Assembly: GCA_963693365.1 (NCBI GenBank)
Contig: CAVNZM010000009.1
Location: 6,200,001 to 6,264,000 of the forward strand
Direction: 5' to 3'
Length of the DNA: 64,000 bases
Origin: Amoebidium appalachense
Taxonomy: Eukaryota; Ichthyosporea
Positions 38,601 through 54,700 of the stretch are shown in pieces. Position numbers and translations under genes: made by a program. The first letter of the stretch is position 1. Each line of letters starts with the position of its first letter. The notes beneath the pieces are model-generated. The model did not search any database and was not told where the DNA came from. It worked only from the letters and a program-made list of their open reading frames with translations.

Positions 38601-38939
38601 TAAATTGTCGCTCTAACTTTTAAAATTAGGTTTTCGTAACCCTAGAACCGAAAAACAGGAAAGGTAAAGCTTGCTTCCGCTAGTAGGCTACATATGACCT
38701 TAACACCTTCAGAGCCACTTTCCTATCACTTCACACCTTCAACCAAAAAAAAATGCTAGCACACAAAAAAAGCAACGAAAGGAGTCTCTACTAAATAGCA
38801 CTTTTACTTCGCTTCCAACGTTTCGTGTTTTCATCTTTTCATGTCTTCATGTTTACATGTTTTCTCTTGACACAGAGTTGCAATGTACACGCCGGCGGCG
38901 TTTTGTTACTTGGGCCGGGCCCAGCCACACTCGACGGTT

Positions 38940-39096
38940 TTCCAGCGCAGCCAATCAAATGCAGCTAAAGACATATGTACATTTTGTTACTTTTCTACAG
39001 CAGGTCCTGAGCAGGAGCGCGACCGGAATCTGATTGGCTAATGAATTCGCTTTAGATCTAGATTCTGTAAGATGATTGGCGGATACTCAAAATGGT
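38940..39096 (-). promoter_or_regulatory. Paralogue A promoter region with CCAAT boxes
   Basis: It holds AGCCAATCAAAT (38949), GAATCTGATTGGCTAATG (39026-39043), GATGATTGGCGG (39071-39082) and CTCAAAATGGT (39086-39096). CTGATTGGCT and CTCAAAATGGT recur in the same order upstream of paralogue B (44661 and 44699), which argues for a conserved promoter. Confidence 0.5.
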
Positions 39097-39228
39097 TCAG
39101 CAAGCTACCAAATTAGGAATTTGGCGCACTTTGGCGCACCGGCCGGTAGTCTACTTTATGTGTACGGTATTTAGATATTTTGGTTGTCCTAGAAAGATTG
39201 GTACCCAAAGAGGTGTCGTCATGGTTAC

Positions 39229-39830
39229 ATGTCGCGTGATTACCGGCCGTTGCATATCTGCCACTTACTTATTAAACATGTACACAATCACAAGATAATC
39301 ACGCAATATAACAAATGGAAAAAGATACCACACGACACTAGACCCGATGAAAGCATACACCTTGAAAAACTAAGCCTTATGTCTCGTTTTATATATACTG
39401 ACCGCCTCAACCATATTGCCAAATATGGCACTCGCAAGTGTATAACACCTAAATACATATTACCTTCCTGTAGAACTGGTCTTTCTCTAGCTGATGGTAT
39501 TATTGATCAATTACCACGCTTTTACTGTACACGTGCTATACAGTGGAGATCTAATAAGTATAAGGTGGCATCATTTGCATGCCCAAACAACACACACACA
39601 CACCAGTTTAACCGGTCATGTATCGCCAAATGTAGTTTGATAGACCACATAATACCGCAACACACACACGTCACATTCACAACAGACACCCAGAAAGATA
39701 GCCTACCTGTAAATTACAACATCCTTGATTTTATACTAAACACGCGTAACTACGACCTGTTTATTAGATGTATTGATTGGCTTGAGAAACACATCACTAC
39801 AAAATTATAGCGCACGCGCACACACACACA

Positions 39831-39883
<53 letters not shown>

Positions 39884-39915
39884 CCAGCTGATACCGAGTG
39901 TCCCGAGGGGAGCCC

Positions 39916-39962
<47 letters not shown>
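39229..39962 (+). mobile_element. 5'-truncated LINE-like fragment with poly(A) tail
   Basis: A 194-codon open frame (39229-39810) in unique, AT-richer DNA. Its end resembles the C-terminal region of non-LTR reverse-transcriptase ORFs: LSLMSRFIYTDRLNHIAKYG, RAIQWRSNKYKVASFACP, a Cys/His cluster (CPNNTHTHQFNRSCIAKC), then CIDWLEKHITTKL and stop. It is followed by (CA)n and an A-run of about 43 nt (39920-39962), as expected for a retroposed 3' end. No catalytic RT motifs are present, so it would be 5'-truncated and inactive. It sits exactly between paralogues A and B. The assignment is from pattern only. Confidence 0.35.
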
Positions 39963-39963
<1 letters not shown>

Positions 39964-40495
39964 GGGGAACCCCAACTAATTGATTTCTCCTTGTAGTCTT
40001 TATGGTGTCTCGTAGAGAAAGTAAACCCTGATATATAGTCACCACCCGACATCTATGTACGTGATCATGATATACCGCTGAGGGGATATTCCGAGCAAAA
40101 CCCCCCCCCCATACCTGAGACTGGTTCTCTTTGCCTCGAGTAAACAGCGTAAACCCCGTTGCATATAGCATGCATCGATATGACATATCATGAAATCACC
40201 CTGCGGCCGGTACCGGTCAAGGCCTCCAATTGCAACAACTCAGGATACAACTAGAGGCCGTGGTACCGGCGGTCCAAGAAGTTCTTTCCGAAAGCAGGCA
40301 AAAAAAATGCAGTTTCAAAGGAGAGTTTAAAAGCATTTCAAGTGATAATGATCATAATACGTGCTTGCGCACCGAGCTGTTGTTACATAAGAACTTTCTT
40401 AACAGCTGAGAGACGCATTACCTAAGTGGAAGGAATTCGTGAATGTGCTTGAAGGGATCCGAAGATCCCTGCACGAGGCTGTGAAAACAGCATGT
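39963..40495. other. Unique spacer with nested inverted repeat
   Basis: Non-repetitive DNA downstream of paralogue B. At 40203-40276, GGCCGGTACCGG ... AAGGCCTC is mirrored by GAGGCC ... GGTACCGGC. A weak minus-strand open frame ends at donor-like CAG/GTATGG near 40112. No gene is assigned. Confidence 0.4.
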
Positions 40496-43533
<3,038 letters not shown>

Positions 43534-44201
43534 TGAAAACCGTTTGCTTCACCTGTAAAGGTTAATGTGTGTAAGTGGGAATTCGAAGACCAAAATTAAG
43601 AGGGACATCGATTTTTTTTTTTTGCCCTTGTCACCGCCCCACTTCTAACCTCCTTTCCTGTGGGAAAGGTAAGCGCAAAGATCACGGAATGTTGGGGATG
43701 AAATGGGCACAGAACTATAGTTACACTTGAGGTCTTGGCTTAACGAGAAAAAGAAAACCTGAGTACCCTTCAACATGGATGTGAGAGTGGGAAGGGGAGA
43801 AGGGGGGGGGGGGGGGGGGGGGTGAAGCCAGCAACCAACAACCATGCGACTAGTCCTTTGAACTTGCCGTAGCCAGGCCTCAGATTCTGATGTTTCTGCA
43901 CACTGTGAAGTGCAATTACAAAAACAGGGCGTCCTACTCAGCAAAGGTACCCTGTCTTTGTTCTTATCTGCCTATGCTTTCATACACGTTTCACACACTC
44001 CCTTGTCTCTAGCTAGTATAGGCTATGGCTCACACATATGTATGTCAAACTGCTCAGTATCTCATTTTGACACCGGCCGTTGCCAAATAAGCACAGCTGC
44101 AAAACAAAGCATTAGGAAGCAGCAGGTGCACGGAAGCCGTAGTTTAATTAGTACAATGGCGCAGAGATTAGGCACCTGTATAAATATAGCACAAAACCTA
44201 C

Positions 44202-44350
44202 CTGCGCACCAGAATGTCGGAGAAAATCAGAAGAAAGCCCACCAGCTCTGTTCTTGATTTTCCCGTTGAGGATGTTGTGCATGTGCTTGCGCTCGGCTTC
44301 CCCTGCTCTATCCTCTAAACAACATTATAAAGAGGTGGAAGAAAAAACCA
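44202..44350 (-). other. Paralogue B leader (5' UTR) exon
   Basis: Homologous to 38418-38600. It ends GGTGCGCAG before donor GTAGGT and has the frame EAERKHMHNILNGKIK..., which is not in frame with the 43533 ATG. The alignable leader, intron 1 and promoter show that the duplication copied the whole gene unit. Confidence 0.5.
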
Positions 44351-44599
44351 GCAACCACGACTGTATAACAAAGAGCTGTACACTGTTGTTTTAACCATCA
44401 AGGATGTAGGTTTCCGTTGTAATCCTTGCTTTCTCATGGCCTTATAAAGGCTTACAGCACGCCTTTATAATTCAGAGCCCCTTTTCGGTGCAACTTCACT
44501 TCATACCTTCAACCAAACAAATAGTTGTATTGAGGCGAAGGGCTGGCACACTAAAAACAACAATTAATTAGCTTTTGTTTTGAAGGTTCTTTTTCGGCT

Positions 44600-44710
44600 T
44601 GACATTGACTCAAATTTTGTTGAACGGTTTCCGCCCGGAACGCAAGTTGCGCAACCCAAATCTGATTGGCTGGCAAACGCGTTTTCCCGCGTTTTATCTC
44701 AAAATGGTAG
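44600..44710 (-). promoter_or_regulatory. Paralogue B promoter region with CCAAT box
   Basis: AAATCTGATTGGCTGG (44658-44673) and ATCTCAAAATGGTAG (44696-44710) mirror the paralogue A elements. Confidence 0.45.
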
Positions 44711-44893
44711 TGGAAGGTGTTGAATAAGGCATTTGGCCGTGCATTTGGCGCGCCTCCCCCCCCCCCCCCCCCCCCCCCCGGCCCCCAAAATCCTGCAAGT
44801 ATACGCTGGTTGTTACATAACGAGTTTTGCGCGTGCCACTTCGAAGACCCCCCCGCCCTCCCTCCCCGCCCTCCCCCCCCTCTCCCCACCCCC

Positions 44894-45335
<442 letters not shown>

Positions 45336-45391
45336 TAAACACACCGTGCAAAAACCCACCCATGACCGCCCACCCCACCCCAGAAAGAGAA

Positions 45392-45579
45392 AGGGCCCAA
45401 CCACATCGGCTGAGTCAACTGGCAAAAAGCAGAATTATTCTGCAAAAGCGGAATTATTCTGAAAAAAGCAGAATAAGTCTGCTTTTAGCAGATTTATTCT
45501 GCTTTTAGCAGAATTATTCCGCAAAAAGCGGAATCATTCTGCTCGGAGCAAGTTGGCTCAGCCGATGTGGTTGGGCCCT
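45392..45579. mobile_element. 188-bp MITE-like element with 29-bp terminal inverted repeats
   Basis: The left end AGGGCCCAACCACATCGGCT (continuing GAGTCAACT) is mirrored by AGTTGGCTCAGCCGATGTGG (continuing TTGGGCCCT) at the right end with one mismatch. The interior is a string of short palindromes of the type GCAGAATTATTCTGC separated by AAAA or TTTT, so the whole element can fold on itself. There is no coding capacity. CCAGAAA occurs near both flanks and might be a target duplication, but it is not tightly adjacent on the left. Confidence 0.7.
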
Positions 45580-46194
45580 CCAGAAATGGGACACCATAGT
45601 ATAGCCGTAGGTGGCTAAAATTGAGTTACGTGCACACTTACTCATTCTTCTAATTCCTATTATGAACTTCATGATCAGCTTACGCACATGCAGTTGGAAA
45701 TGATTCGAATACCTTCCAATACAAGTGGAGGTCACCGAAGATGACGTGGTGATCAAACTCCCGGGGGGTGGGGGGGCTGGCGGGCGGGCCTGGGGGAGGG
45801 CGTGTACAGGAGGAATGCTCTCTCTCCGGGTACTAGCTTCAACATAGGGCTGTTATATCCCAGCTGCAGGCGGTACTAAACAGCTTGGTTGTGTCTTTGC
45901 TGCTTCCCTCGCCCCCTCTCCCCTCCCCCCCCTCCCGCCCTCCCCCCTCCCTCCCCGCCCTCCGCCCCCCCTCTCCCTTTCCCCCCTCCTGTCCTCCTCT
46001 CCCTCCCCCATCCCCTAAAGTTTTTAAAACCCAACAAACATCTCGAGTATGTCACGTTTTGACTGCCTCGTACACAACCAAGTCATGATGGCACCACCCT
46101 CCGTCATAATTCAAAGTCACTCGGACTCCTGGGCCACCTCCCCCCCTCCCCCCCCTCCCCTCCCCCCCCCCCTCCCCCCCCCCCCCCCCCCCAA

Positions 46195-46225
<31 letters not shown>

Positions 46226-46241
46226 ACCACACACGCACGCA

Positions 46242-46307
<66 letters not shown>

Positions 46308-47173
46308 ACGTGCACGCGCACGCACACACACACGTGCACACGCACATGCGCGCACACACGCAGAGCCACCGTGACACACACACACATACATGTACACCTG
46401 TGTTTCATTGAAAGTCATGCATGTGCAAAGCCAGCAATGATAGCGACTACCTTCTATGCTAACCGTAGATGTACTGTAAAAATGGGAAATGCAGCAGCCT
46501 AAGAGACTCTGTGTGGCCAGCTGTACACCATGTTATTGGTGGTGGTGGCCACCGGTGTTTCTTCTTCTCTTAGCGTTTTTCTTTTTCCTCATTTCTGGTT
46601 TTTTTTTACCTGCCTTTTCCCTTCTTTTCTCTTTTAGAGGCTTTCAAAAGCTGAAGCTTCTTTTCTTTCTTTCTCTCCTTCTTCCTCCCTCCCCCCCCCC
46701 CCCCCCCCCTTTTTTTTTGAAGGGGGGGGAAGGAGAGGAAGGAGAGGAAGGAGAGGGGCGGGGGGGGAGGGGGGGGGGGGGGGTAGTGGTGAAGATTCGG
46801 AGTGTGCCACGCGCACACAAACATAGTGAAAGTCGTCGCCCGACACAAACAAAAAAAATAAAAAAATACGGTAAAAAAAAAAAGACTTTGTCGGTCAGGG
46901 AAAGCACAGCAACCCACTTGGCAAAGACTCATAAAAGTTTAATCATCATGTACTGTTTCCTAATATTGTCATGTTTTACAATATTTATACAATATCGCTC
47001 GATATGACAAATATATATTCTTCGACGTACTTTACCCTGTGTCCTACACAGAGTGCAATCATACGGTATGTTTCATGAATCACTATATACATGTTGTACT
47101 ATACAATAAGAGGTAGAGCACGGGCACATTGCCTATTCAGAAATAATTGTGAGGAAAAGGAGAAAAAGGAAGC

Positions 47174-47205
<32 letters not shown>

Positions 47206-47399
47206 TAAACACACAGACTCAAGTTTATACATACTCGGAAAAGAAACCAACAGAAAAGAATACGAAGGAAGGGGTGGGCTAAACACTGCCCGAATTCTTT
47301 TGATCCCAGCTATGATGGATTCCTAAAACTCCTAAGGCTTCCTCGTGTACAAAAAGAAGTGGGAAACATAATGGCCAACACAAAGTCCGACTTAGAATT
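45580..47399. other. Intergenic spacer downstream of the PDZ gene
   Basis: Pyrimidine-rich tract (45895-46020), C-run/A-run (46141-46217), (CA)n (46240-46304), C-run/T-run/G-run (46690-46785) and AT-rich DNA (46840-47399). No exon recognised. Confidence 0.6.
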
Positions 47400-48504
47400 T
47401 TAAAGATAAAAATTAGTTGACGGAACCTCACCCTGCCCATTCCTATTGCTGTCCTCTTCTCCCTCCGGTATTGCCGGGGCGCATACGCTCATTCTCGGTG
47501 GGGCACTCCCAGTGACCCTCACGACATCCCTTTGTCTCATCCCACTCATCACCGACCCCCGGCCCATCATCGCCGACACCATAGACCACCTCCGTCCTGA
47601 ACCTTCACCACCCAACCCGCTGGCCGAGCCGATTGACCCACGGGCCGACCCGTTTGACGCGCGGGCCGATGACCCTGAAACGTCCTCGCACACAGTGTGT
47701 CGTCCCTCTGTCGGCTTGGATACAGACACACCCGCCCTACCAAGCGTACGTATAGCGTGCTTGTTCAGTTTCCTCACAGAACGGAGAGTAAAATCGCTGT
47801 CGATTAACATCGCTGGCGTAGTGTGTGCGAACTTGGGGTTTCTGCACATACCAGCTACCGTCAGAGTAATGCCGGTTGTTAATCGTTGGGCCACGCGTGC
47901 CTTCATCACAGACACCACAAAGGGTTCCCTGTCCTTGAGAGCCTTCGTAAGCATGCCCACCACATCTTCATCTGTCTTCCCAACAGCGCTCTTTCCCTTC
48001 ACCGAAATTACCGTGTAGTTCGGTTGCAAACCCGATCTGTATGCAAGCGAATCGACCAGCACAGACTTAATCTTCCCTCCGCCGTAGGTGATGCCAAAGT
48101 GCTGCCCGAGGGAACCGGTAGGTTGGATGTGAACCGGGTATTCCAGTGCCGCCTCGCATATCTCCAAGTCCAACGTGTTCCCTTCTTTCATTGTGTCCAT
48201 GCATGCAAGCACGCCTAGCTTGTTGGCGTCAACTTCGTTTACAGAGACTATCTCGTCACCAAAACGAAGACCTATCCTGTATGCGGCGGATCTGAACATG
48301 CTTGGCCCAGCTCCGGTACCGTTGGAAACCGGGAATTCGGACACAAAAACGACGTAAATTTTGCCCCGTGGGTTTTGGTGAGGAAAAGGAAGTTGTTGTT
48401 TTTTTTCCTTATTAGTTAAGTATAAAACCCCCTTTTTTTTTTTTTTTTTTTTCTTTCCTTTTTTTCCTTTCCCCCCCCCCCGAAAAAAAAAGGAGGGAGG
48501 AAAA

Positions 48505-48543
<39 letters not shown>

Positions 48544-48830
48544 GGTGAAGATATATTGGGGGGGCCACACCACAAAAAAAACACCAAAGCGCACCAGAGC
48601 TGCGCACCGAAATCCTCTTTTGCTCGTTTTGCAACCCGCACCCACCTCTTTGTGGGCTTATGTTCCGCAACACCACTGATGCCGTTTGCCGGTGTGTGGA
48701 TGTCATGCGGGAGGTTGGACTTTGGCTCATGTTCGAAAAACGAACCGGGAAAGGCCTTGATGGGGGTGTGATTGCGAAAAAAGCCGCCTTCCCCTGGGGG
48801 AAGATCGTTGTGGTTTGCCGTATCCAACAT
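47400..48830 (-). CDS. Two-PDZ-domain protein
   Basis: A PDZ scaffold or regulatory protein. The frame is open from ATG 48830 to TAA 47400 (476 codons). PDZ1 spans about residues 158-226 (GLRFGDEIVSVNEVD core) and PDZ2 about 232-312, with carboxylate-loop LGQHFGITY, VDSLAYRSGL and TVISVKGK. The C-terminal third is Ser/Gly/Arg-rich and probably disordered. Residues 64-141 are suspicious: they encode a Pro14 run and a Lys-rich run from a G-run and T-run in the DNA. They look like a retained intron (donor GTGCGG at 48641, branch-like CTTAACTAAT, acceptor ATAAG at 48408; 234 nt, divisible by three), whose removal would leave 398 aa. There is no membrane segment. A near-complete antisense frame on the + strand is a shadow. 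Confidence 0.85.
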
Positions 48831-48939
48831 GAGAACGGATTTTTCGTACAGAGCACAAAACTCTGCAACTTTTCTGCTCTTTGCTACACTAAAATGAGAA
48901 TCAAGGTGGTGTTTGTAAAAAACCTGGACAGATAGAACT

Positions 48940-50280
48940 CGTCCACTCTCAGATCACACTTTCGCTTTAGTCTAAGCGTGTTGATTTGATCGCTGCAGCT
49001 GCTGTCCTTCAAAGTGCAAACTAGGTAAGGTTCTATTGTAAAAACGTTCAAATATCTCTGTTTCCACACGTTTCCGTGTCACTTTCCTATACTTTTTTTT
49101 CTTCACTTCAACGGTTTTTTGCAAGTTTCGTCTTTCAGTTTGTATTATGCCCACGCACCCAGTGCTTTCTTTTTGTAGTCGTGCCAATGGGTTACAATAT
49201 GGTGTCACCCCAGAGCACTGGGCTCACGCAGACTTTTATTGGGGGGTTTGATCGAGCTTAAGCTCAAATTTCTGAAGAAGGCTTATATTTCTTTGAGATT
49301 CATTCAAGGCTCTGAGGGGTATGTCAAAAATAGACTGCTATAAACATGAAACCAAAAACAAATATATATAATTTGGTACTTATTGTTGCATAACTATGCA
49401 CTATTACTCATACAGAGACTGCGATCGATAGTTTAATAACTCAATTTGCAAATATGGCTCACTAGAGATAACATTTTTGGAGTCTAGACAGCCATTAAAG
49501 AGACCCAATCAAGCACCCGAATAATGGCTTGCCAACATTCCCCCCAGCAAACAAAATCGACAGTTCGTTTCGTGATTTGACGTGAGCAGCAAAAAGCAGA
49601 GGTTTCGCTCAAAGATTCCCTGTATAGAAAGCGTTTTCTCAGAAATTTCTTGAAAATATTCACATAAAATACTTAAGAAACGCTTTCAAAAAACAACCCA
49701 AGACTCGTAGAGTCGAGGCTGGAACAAGCAGGCTTGGGCTGCAGCTTTTTCACCCGGAACATTCCAGATCTAGCAGCCCAATATTGCCAGTGCACAGTTT
49801 CCTATCGATTTTTCCATGATATATATACCAAGTTCACTTCCCACATGTAGCAACATAAACTGTTTTTTTCAGGTTACTAAGTGCTTCGCCAAGGAAATCC
49901 AGGGTATAAACAAACTGTATTTATTATACACATGTTTACGAACTATATAAGTTTGATTGAGTACTTGTAACTACTTATACACATAGCTGAAGGACTCCCG
50001 TGCTGAATAAAATAAACGCCGGTTACACTCGATTTTGCAAGCACGTGGATATGCCGCTGCCGTTGATAGCGTTGATAGGAAACCCTGCACGGTAGCATAC
50101 GGTCCAAGCCCGAAAATTCAGAAAATTTTGATGGTATTTTTTCAAGCCCCGATGTGTTTTGGGTTTCGGGTTATGGTATTTTTCGTACCATGTCATTTGG
50201 CGGGGCACTGTTTGCGCAATCTAACCTCGGGAGTTGGCTCCATATCTTGCGGGCATGTCTTATGAGGGGCGTGCGCGTAC
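48940..50280. other. AT-rich intergenic region upstream of the PDZ gene
   Basis: Unique, AT-rich DNA with no convincing exon. It contains the 12-bp palindrome GAGCTTAAGCTC (49254-49265) and a GTTGATAGC/GTTGATAGG direct repeat near 50062-50080. Confidence 0.55.
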
Positions 50281-50384
50281 GCGCAGATGTGTGTATGTGA
50301 TGCGTCGTGTTTTATAATATATATATGTGCATATGTGTTTGTGTGGGTTGTCTCTCTCTCTCTCTCCTTCTCTCCATATATCTT

Positions 50385-50700
<316 letters not shown>

Positions 50701-50749
50701 CTGGAGCTCCCGGGCCCCAGCACAGGTCAATCTAACTTGAATAGATGGT

Positions 50750-51709
50750 GACGCACGCAAAGTGGGACCCAACAACATTGATAAATAGCATCAGCATTCT
50801 CCAGCAATACTATGGCAGAAAGAAATAAATAATGGGCGTACACCCCTCCCATATTTATAAATAAAAAGGTGCACTACCAATAAATTTAGTAATAGTGTGT
50901 ACCGATTGAAATTTCTGTTTGTCGGACTCGGGCCCTGGCCGATTCCATGGTGGTGGCCTACGATAGCCATATATGGTTATTAAGCATCGTAATGATTGGA
51001 TTTAACATTTGCTGCTTCTGGCTTCCGGTTGGCCCCCTGAATGTATCAGGAATTATCTCGAGATCAGGCTGCCTGCAGATGCATGCAGTTTGTGTTACAG
51101 TTGCCATGTAGTTGTGCATTGTACTGCTGACGTTAGGAGCAGAAACACAGTAGGGCTTGTTGCAGTCGTGAAATGGGGCCCAAAATACCTGCGGGCCCCT
51201 CCCGGCCTCCTCCTGTTGCAAGTTCAACTGGTCAGGCAGACCGTAGATACAGGCAGCTGCAACCTTCACAACGCACTATAGGGGATTCCTTGCCCGTTTT
51301 TCTCGGAGGGAAAGTTAATAAACCCGAGAAAACGGGCATGACAACACACCCACGCCCCTCATGTCAGGTATCCGACCAGGACAAGGAATCAGATTGCTCA
51401 CCATCACGAATTAGGGTCATCCATAAACACCATTAGTTCAAATGACGGAAACGAATCCAGCCCCTTAGCAAATCTAGAAGGGCCTTTTTCCCCTGCACGC
51501 ACACACAGTGCAAGCAAATCACCCTCCGAGATTCACACCCCTAATAGAGACCCACACACGACCGCCCACAGCCAAATCACCAACCCCCGCAATCACCCCG
51601 CCATCAGCCAAACCACCAACCCCCCAACGCAAATCCACACCCGCAGCCCAAACTCCGACCCCACCACGCAAATCCACACCGGTACCCACAGCCCAACCAC
51701 CGACCCGTG
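50750..51709. other. Unique spacer ending in a Pro/Thr-coding minisatellite-like stretch
   Basis: 50750-51480 shows no recognisable gene. At 51530-51705 the words CGCAAATCCACACC and CAGCCCAAACYCCGACCC recur. The + frame is Pro/Thr-rich (TPAITPPSAKPPTP...) and could be coding but has no other support. Confidence 0.4.
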
Positions 51710-52005
51710 TGTGTGTGTGTGTATGTGTTTGTTTGTGTGTGAGTGTGTGTGTGTGTGTGTGCAGTGTGCGTGCAGTGTATGTGTATGTGTGTGTGTGTGT
51801 GTGTGTGTGTACATGATGTGTGTGTGTGACGGTGTGTACATGTGTATGTGTGTTTGTCAGGGCTGATCAGTACGGGGGACGGGCGTGTACATGTGTGTGT
51901 GTATCATGATGTGTGTGTATGCCATGATGTTTGATACGGTGTGTGTCAGTGTGTGTGTACGGTGTGTGTCACAGTGTGTGTGTGTGTGTGTGTGTGTGTG
52001 TCTGT

Positions 52006-52069
<64 letters not shown>

Positions 52070-53023
52070 TATGTGTGTGTGCGTCACGGTCACAGTGTGT
52101 GTGTGTCACGTGTGTGTGTGTCACGTGTGTTTGTTTGTGTGTCAGAGTGTGTGTGTGTGTTTGTGTGTGTGTGTGTTTGTGTGTGTGCTTGTACGTGAGT
52201 GTGTGTGTGCATGTGTGTGTGTGTGTTAACGTGTGTACATATGTGTGTGTGTGTCAGTCAGTCACGGTGGGTGTGTGTTACAGTGTGTGGCGAGCGTGTC
52301 CGTGTGGTGTGTGTGGGTGGGTGGGTGGGTGTATGTGTGTGTGCTCTGTGTGTGTGTCACGTGTGTGTACTGGTATGGCAGTGTGTGACACGGTGTGTGC
52401 CGGTGTGTACGCTTGTACAACACTCTGTGTGTGTGCCACAGTGTTACTTCCGTGAGTATATACCACATGTGTGCCGTGTACATGTGTGTCTGTGTACGTG
52501 TGGGCCGGAGTACTAGCTGTGTGCGTGTCTGTGTACATGTGTGTGTGTGTGTGTACCACGGTGTGTGAAGGTGTGTGTGCGTGTGCGTGTGCGTGCGTGT
52601 GTGTGTGTGTGTGTGTGTCGTTGCCACACGCGCACGAGCGCACACGTGCACGTGCACACACATCTTTTCACACACATGCACACAAACACACACGCGTGGA
52701 CACACACACACACACCGCGCATACAAAAACAAACGGCACCGCACACAGGCACACACGCGCATGCGCACGCACGGGCACACACACACACACACACAAGTAC
52801 ACATGCGCACACATCGCGCGCGCATGCACACACACACACACACACACAAACACACACATGTACACACACACACGCACACACACACACACACATGTACACA
52901 CACACACGCACACACACACACACACATGTACACACACACACACACACTGTCACACACACACACGCACACACACACACACAGTAACACACAGTACGCACAC
53001 ACACATACACACACGAACACACG

Positions 53024-53090
<67 letters not shown>

Positions 53091-53170
53091 CACACACAAA
53101 CACACGCACACGCACACACACACACACATGTATACAGGCACGCACACACATACACGGACGCACACATAGC
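51710..53170. repeat. 1.4-kb TG-rich to CA-rich strand-switch array
   Basis: 51710-52619 is almost entirely TG-type (TGTGTG, TGTGTCACGG) on the + strand. At about 52620 it flips to CA-type until 53170. The two arms are therefore a large imperfect inverted repeat around the junction GTGTCGTTGCCACACGCG. Confidence 0.9.
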
Positions 53171-54180
53171 ACACACATCAGCAAACTTCCCGGAAGTATT
53201 GCCAACGTATTTTTTGCTATTGGCGCTATTGGCGATATTGGCAATAGAACCCCTTGCCGCCAATAGGAACGCCATATTGCAATAATATTGCTTTGGTATT
53301 GTCAATGGTAATACAGTACCAATACCCTCTATTGTCGATATCCCGCTGATATGAATATATTATCCAGTATATGTTACATCAATATCGCCAATACATTAGA
53401 GTGCCATTACATTGCCATTGCATTACTATTGCGCTAGCATTATAGACGTATTGCCAATATCAATTATACCCGGGCGATATTACAATAACAACCAAATAAT
53501 ATCAAAAATACAGATAATGATATGGATAATACTGTATTTTCGCATTGTAGTTGCACTATGAACGCATTATTAATGTATTGCCAATATGTAATTCATAGAA
53601 ATACAAAGATTTAAATATCAAGAAACATATAAACAATGTATTGCCAACATATGATCCAACTATAATCAATATATAAATGCGGTATCGCCGATAGGTTGCT
53701 TATATATCGTGAGTATATTGATGACATAAACAGAGGTATGATTAATACACTCCCAACACATTACAAATAAGAAATATGTAAGTATGTTCCATATCAAGCA
53801 TATATTGCCAACATACGAATGATACCACCACCATAAAGATATAAGTGTTGATAATGCATTACATATATATTATAAATATCACACTATATTATCCAAATAC
53901 ATTGCCAATAAATTGATAATGGGAACGAATGCATGCAAAGTACAGTATAAGTGCGCTTATAATATGAAAGGCATATCGGAGTAACGTCTTATATCTAAGA
54001 ATAATACATATGACGAACATTGCCAATGTATTAATAATAGCTTTATTGATACCTCAATCACATGCTCAATATATTGGCAATATGCACACGGTACGGTAAG
54101 CACAGCCCCATGATCATTATCAATGAATTGCCAATGTATTGCACATGTCGACATCCATACGTGTTCCGTATGGTCACTTT
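53171..54180. repeat. AT-rich block with a recurring ATTGCCAAT motif
   Basis: ATTGCCAA(T/C) or its complement ATTGGCAAT occurs at least ten times, usually as GTATTGCCAAYRTAT, at irregular spacing. Related ATATTG/CAATAT words fill the gaps. No coding potential. Similar words recur at 60160-60260 and 63720-64000. Confidence 0.7.
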
Positions 54181-54700
54181 ATTAACTTCGGTTGGATAGT
54201 GGCATCAAGCACACAAGTAAACACCAGTCGCGCCATGTCGGGCTCCCGATCACATCAAAACCATATGTGATCGGTGAACAAGCAGTATGATTCCTTAAAA
54301 ATAGCAGTTAACTATCCAATAAGATCGCCACTCCGGGCTCATCAGATAAAATGCAACCAATCAAGATGCGTATTTTGCACATTCCTATTCTCTTAAATTT
54401 TAACACGCACAGGGCCATCGCGACCAGGCACAAAACACGACACGTGTTTCGTAAACGGCCGTGCGCCGCTGCATCCACACTCCACCACATTTACGCACAA
54501 GGGGCGGCATGCACACCATTGCATAGAGCCAAACGCTGGCAACATGGCCGTGTTTGAGCCGTTGCCGTAGGACTAGTACAACACGAGTTATTAGTTTTGC
54601 GACATAGGCACCTTGTCAGGAAAAACGAAATTTACTAAAGCGTCAAAAACTCTAGAAAAACATAAGAATACCAATAGGCCGCACGAACTTCATGCTGTCT
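54181..54700. other. Unique spacer with nested inverted repeats
   Basis: TTGGATAGT (54193) pairs with ACTATCCAA (54311), and GATCACAT pairs with ATGTGATC (54249-54273). No gene assigned. Confidence 0.45.

Noticed and set aside
47446-48018. 190-codon + strand frame opposite the PDZ gene
   Set aside because: Antisense shadow of the PDZ coding sequence; the minus frame carries the recognisable domains.
54181-54330. Nested inverted repeats as a MITE
   Set aside because: The arms are only 8-9 bp and the flanks do not extend; too weak to call a mobile element.
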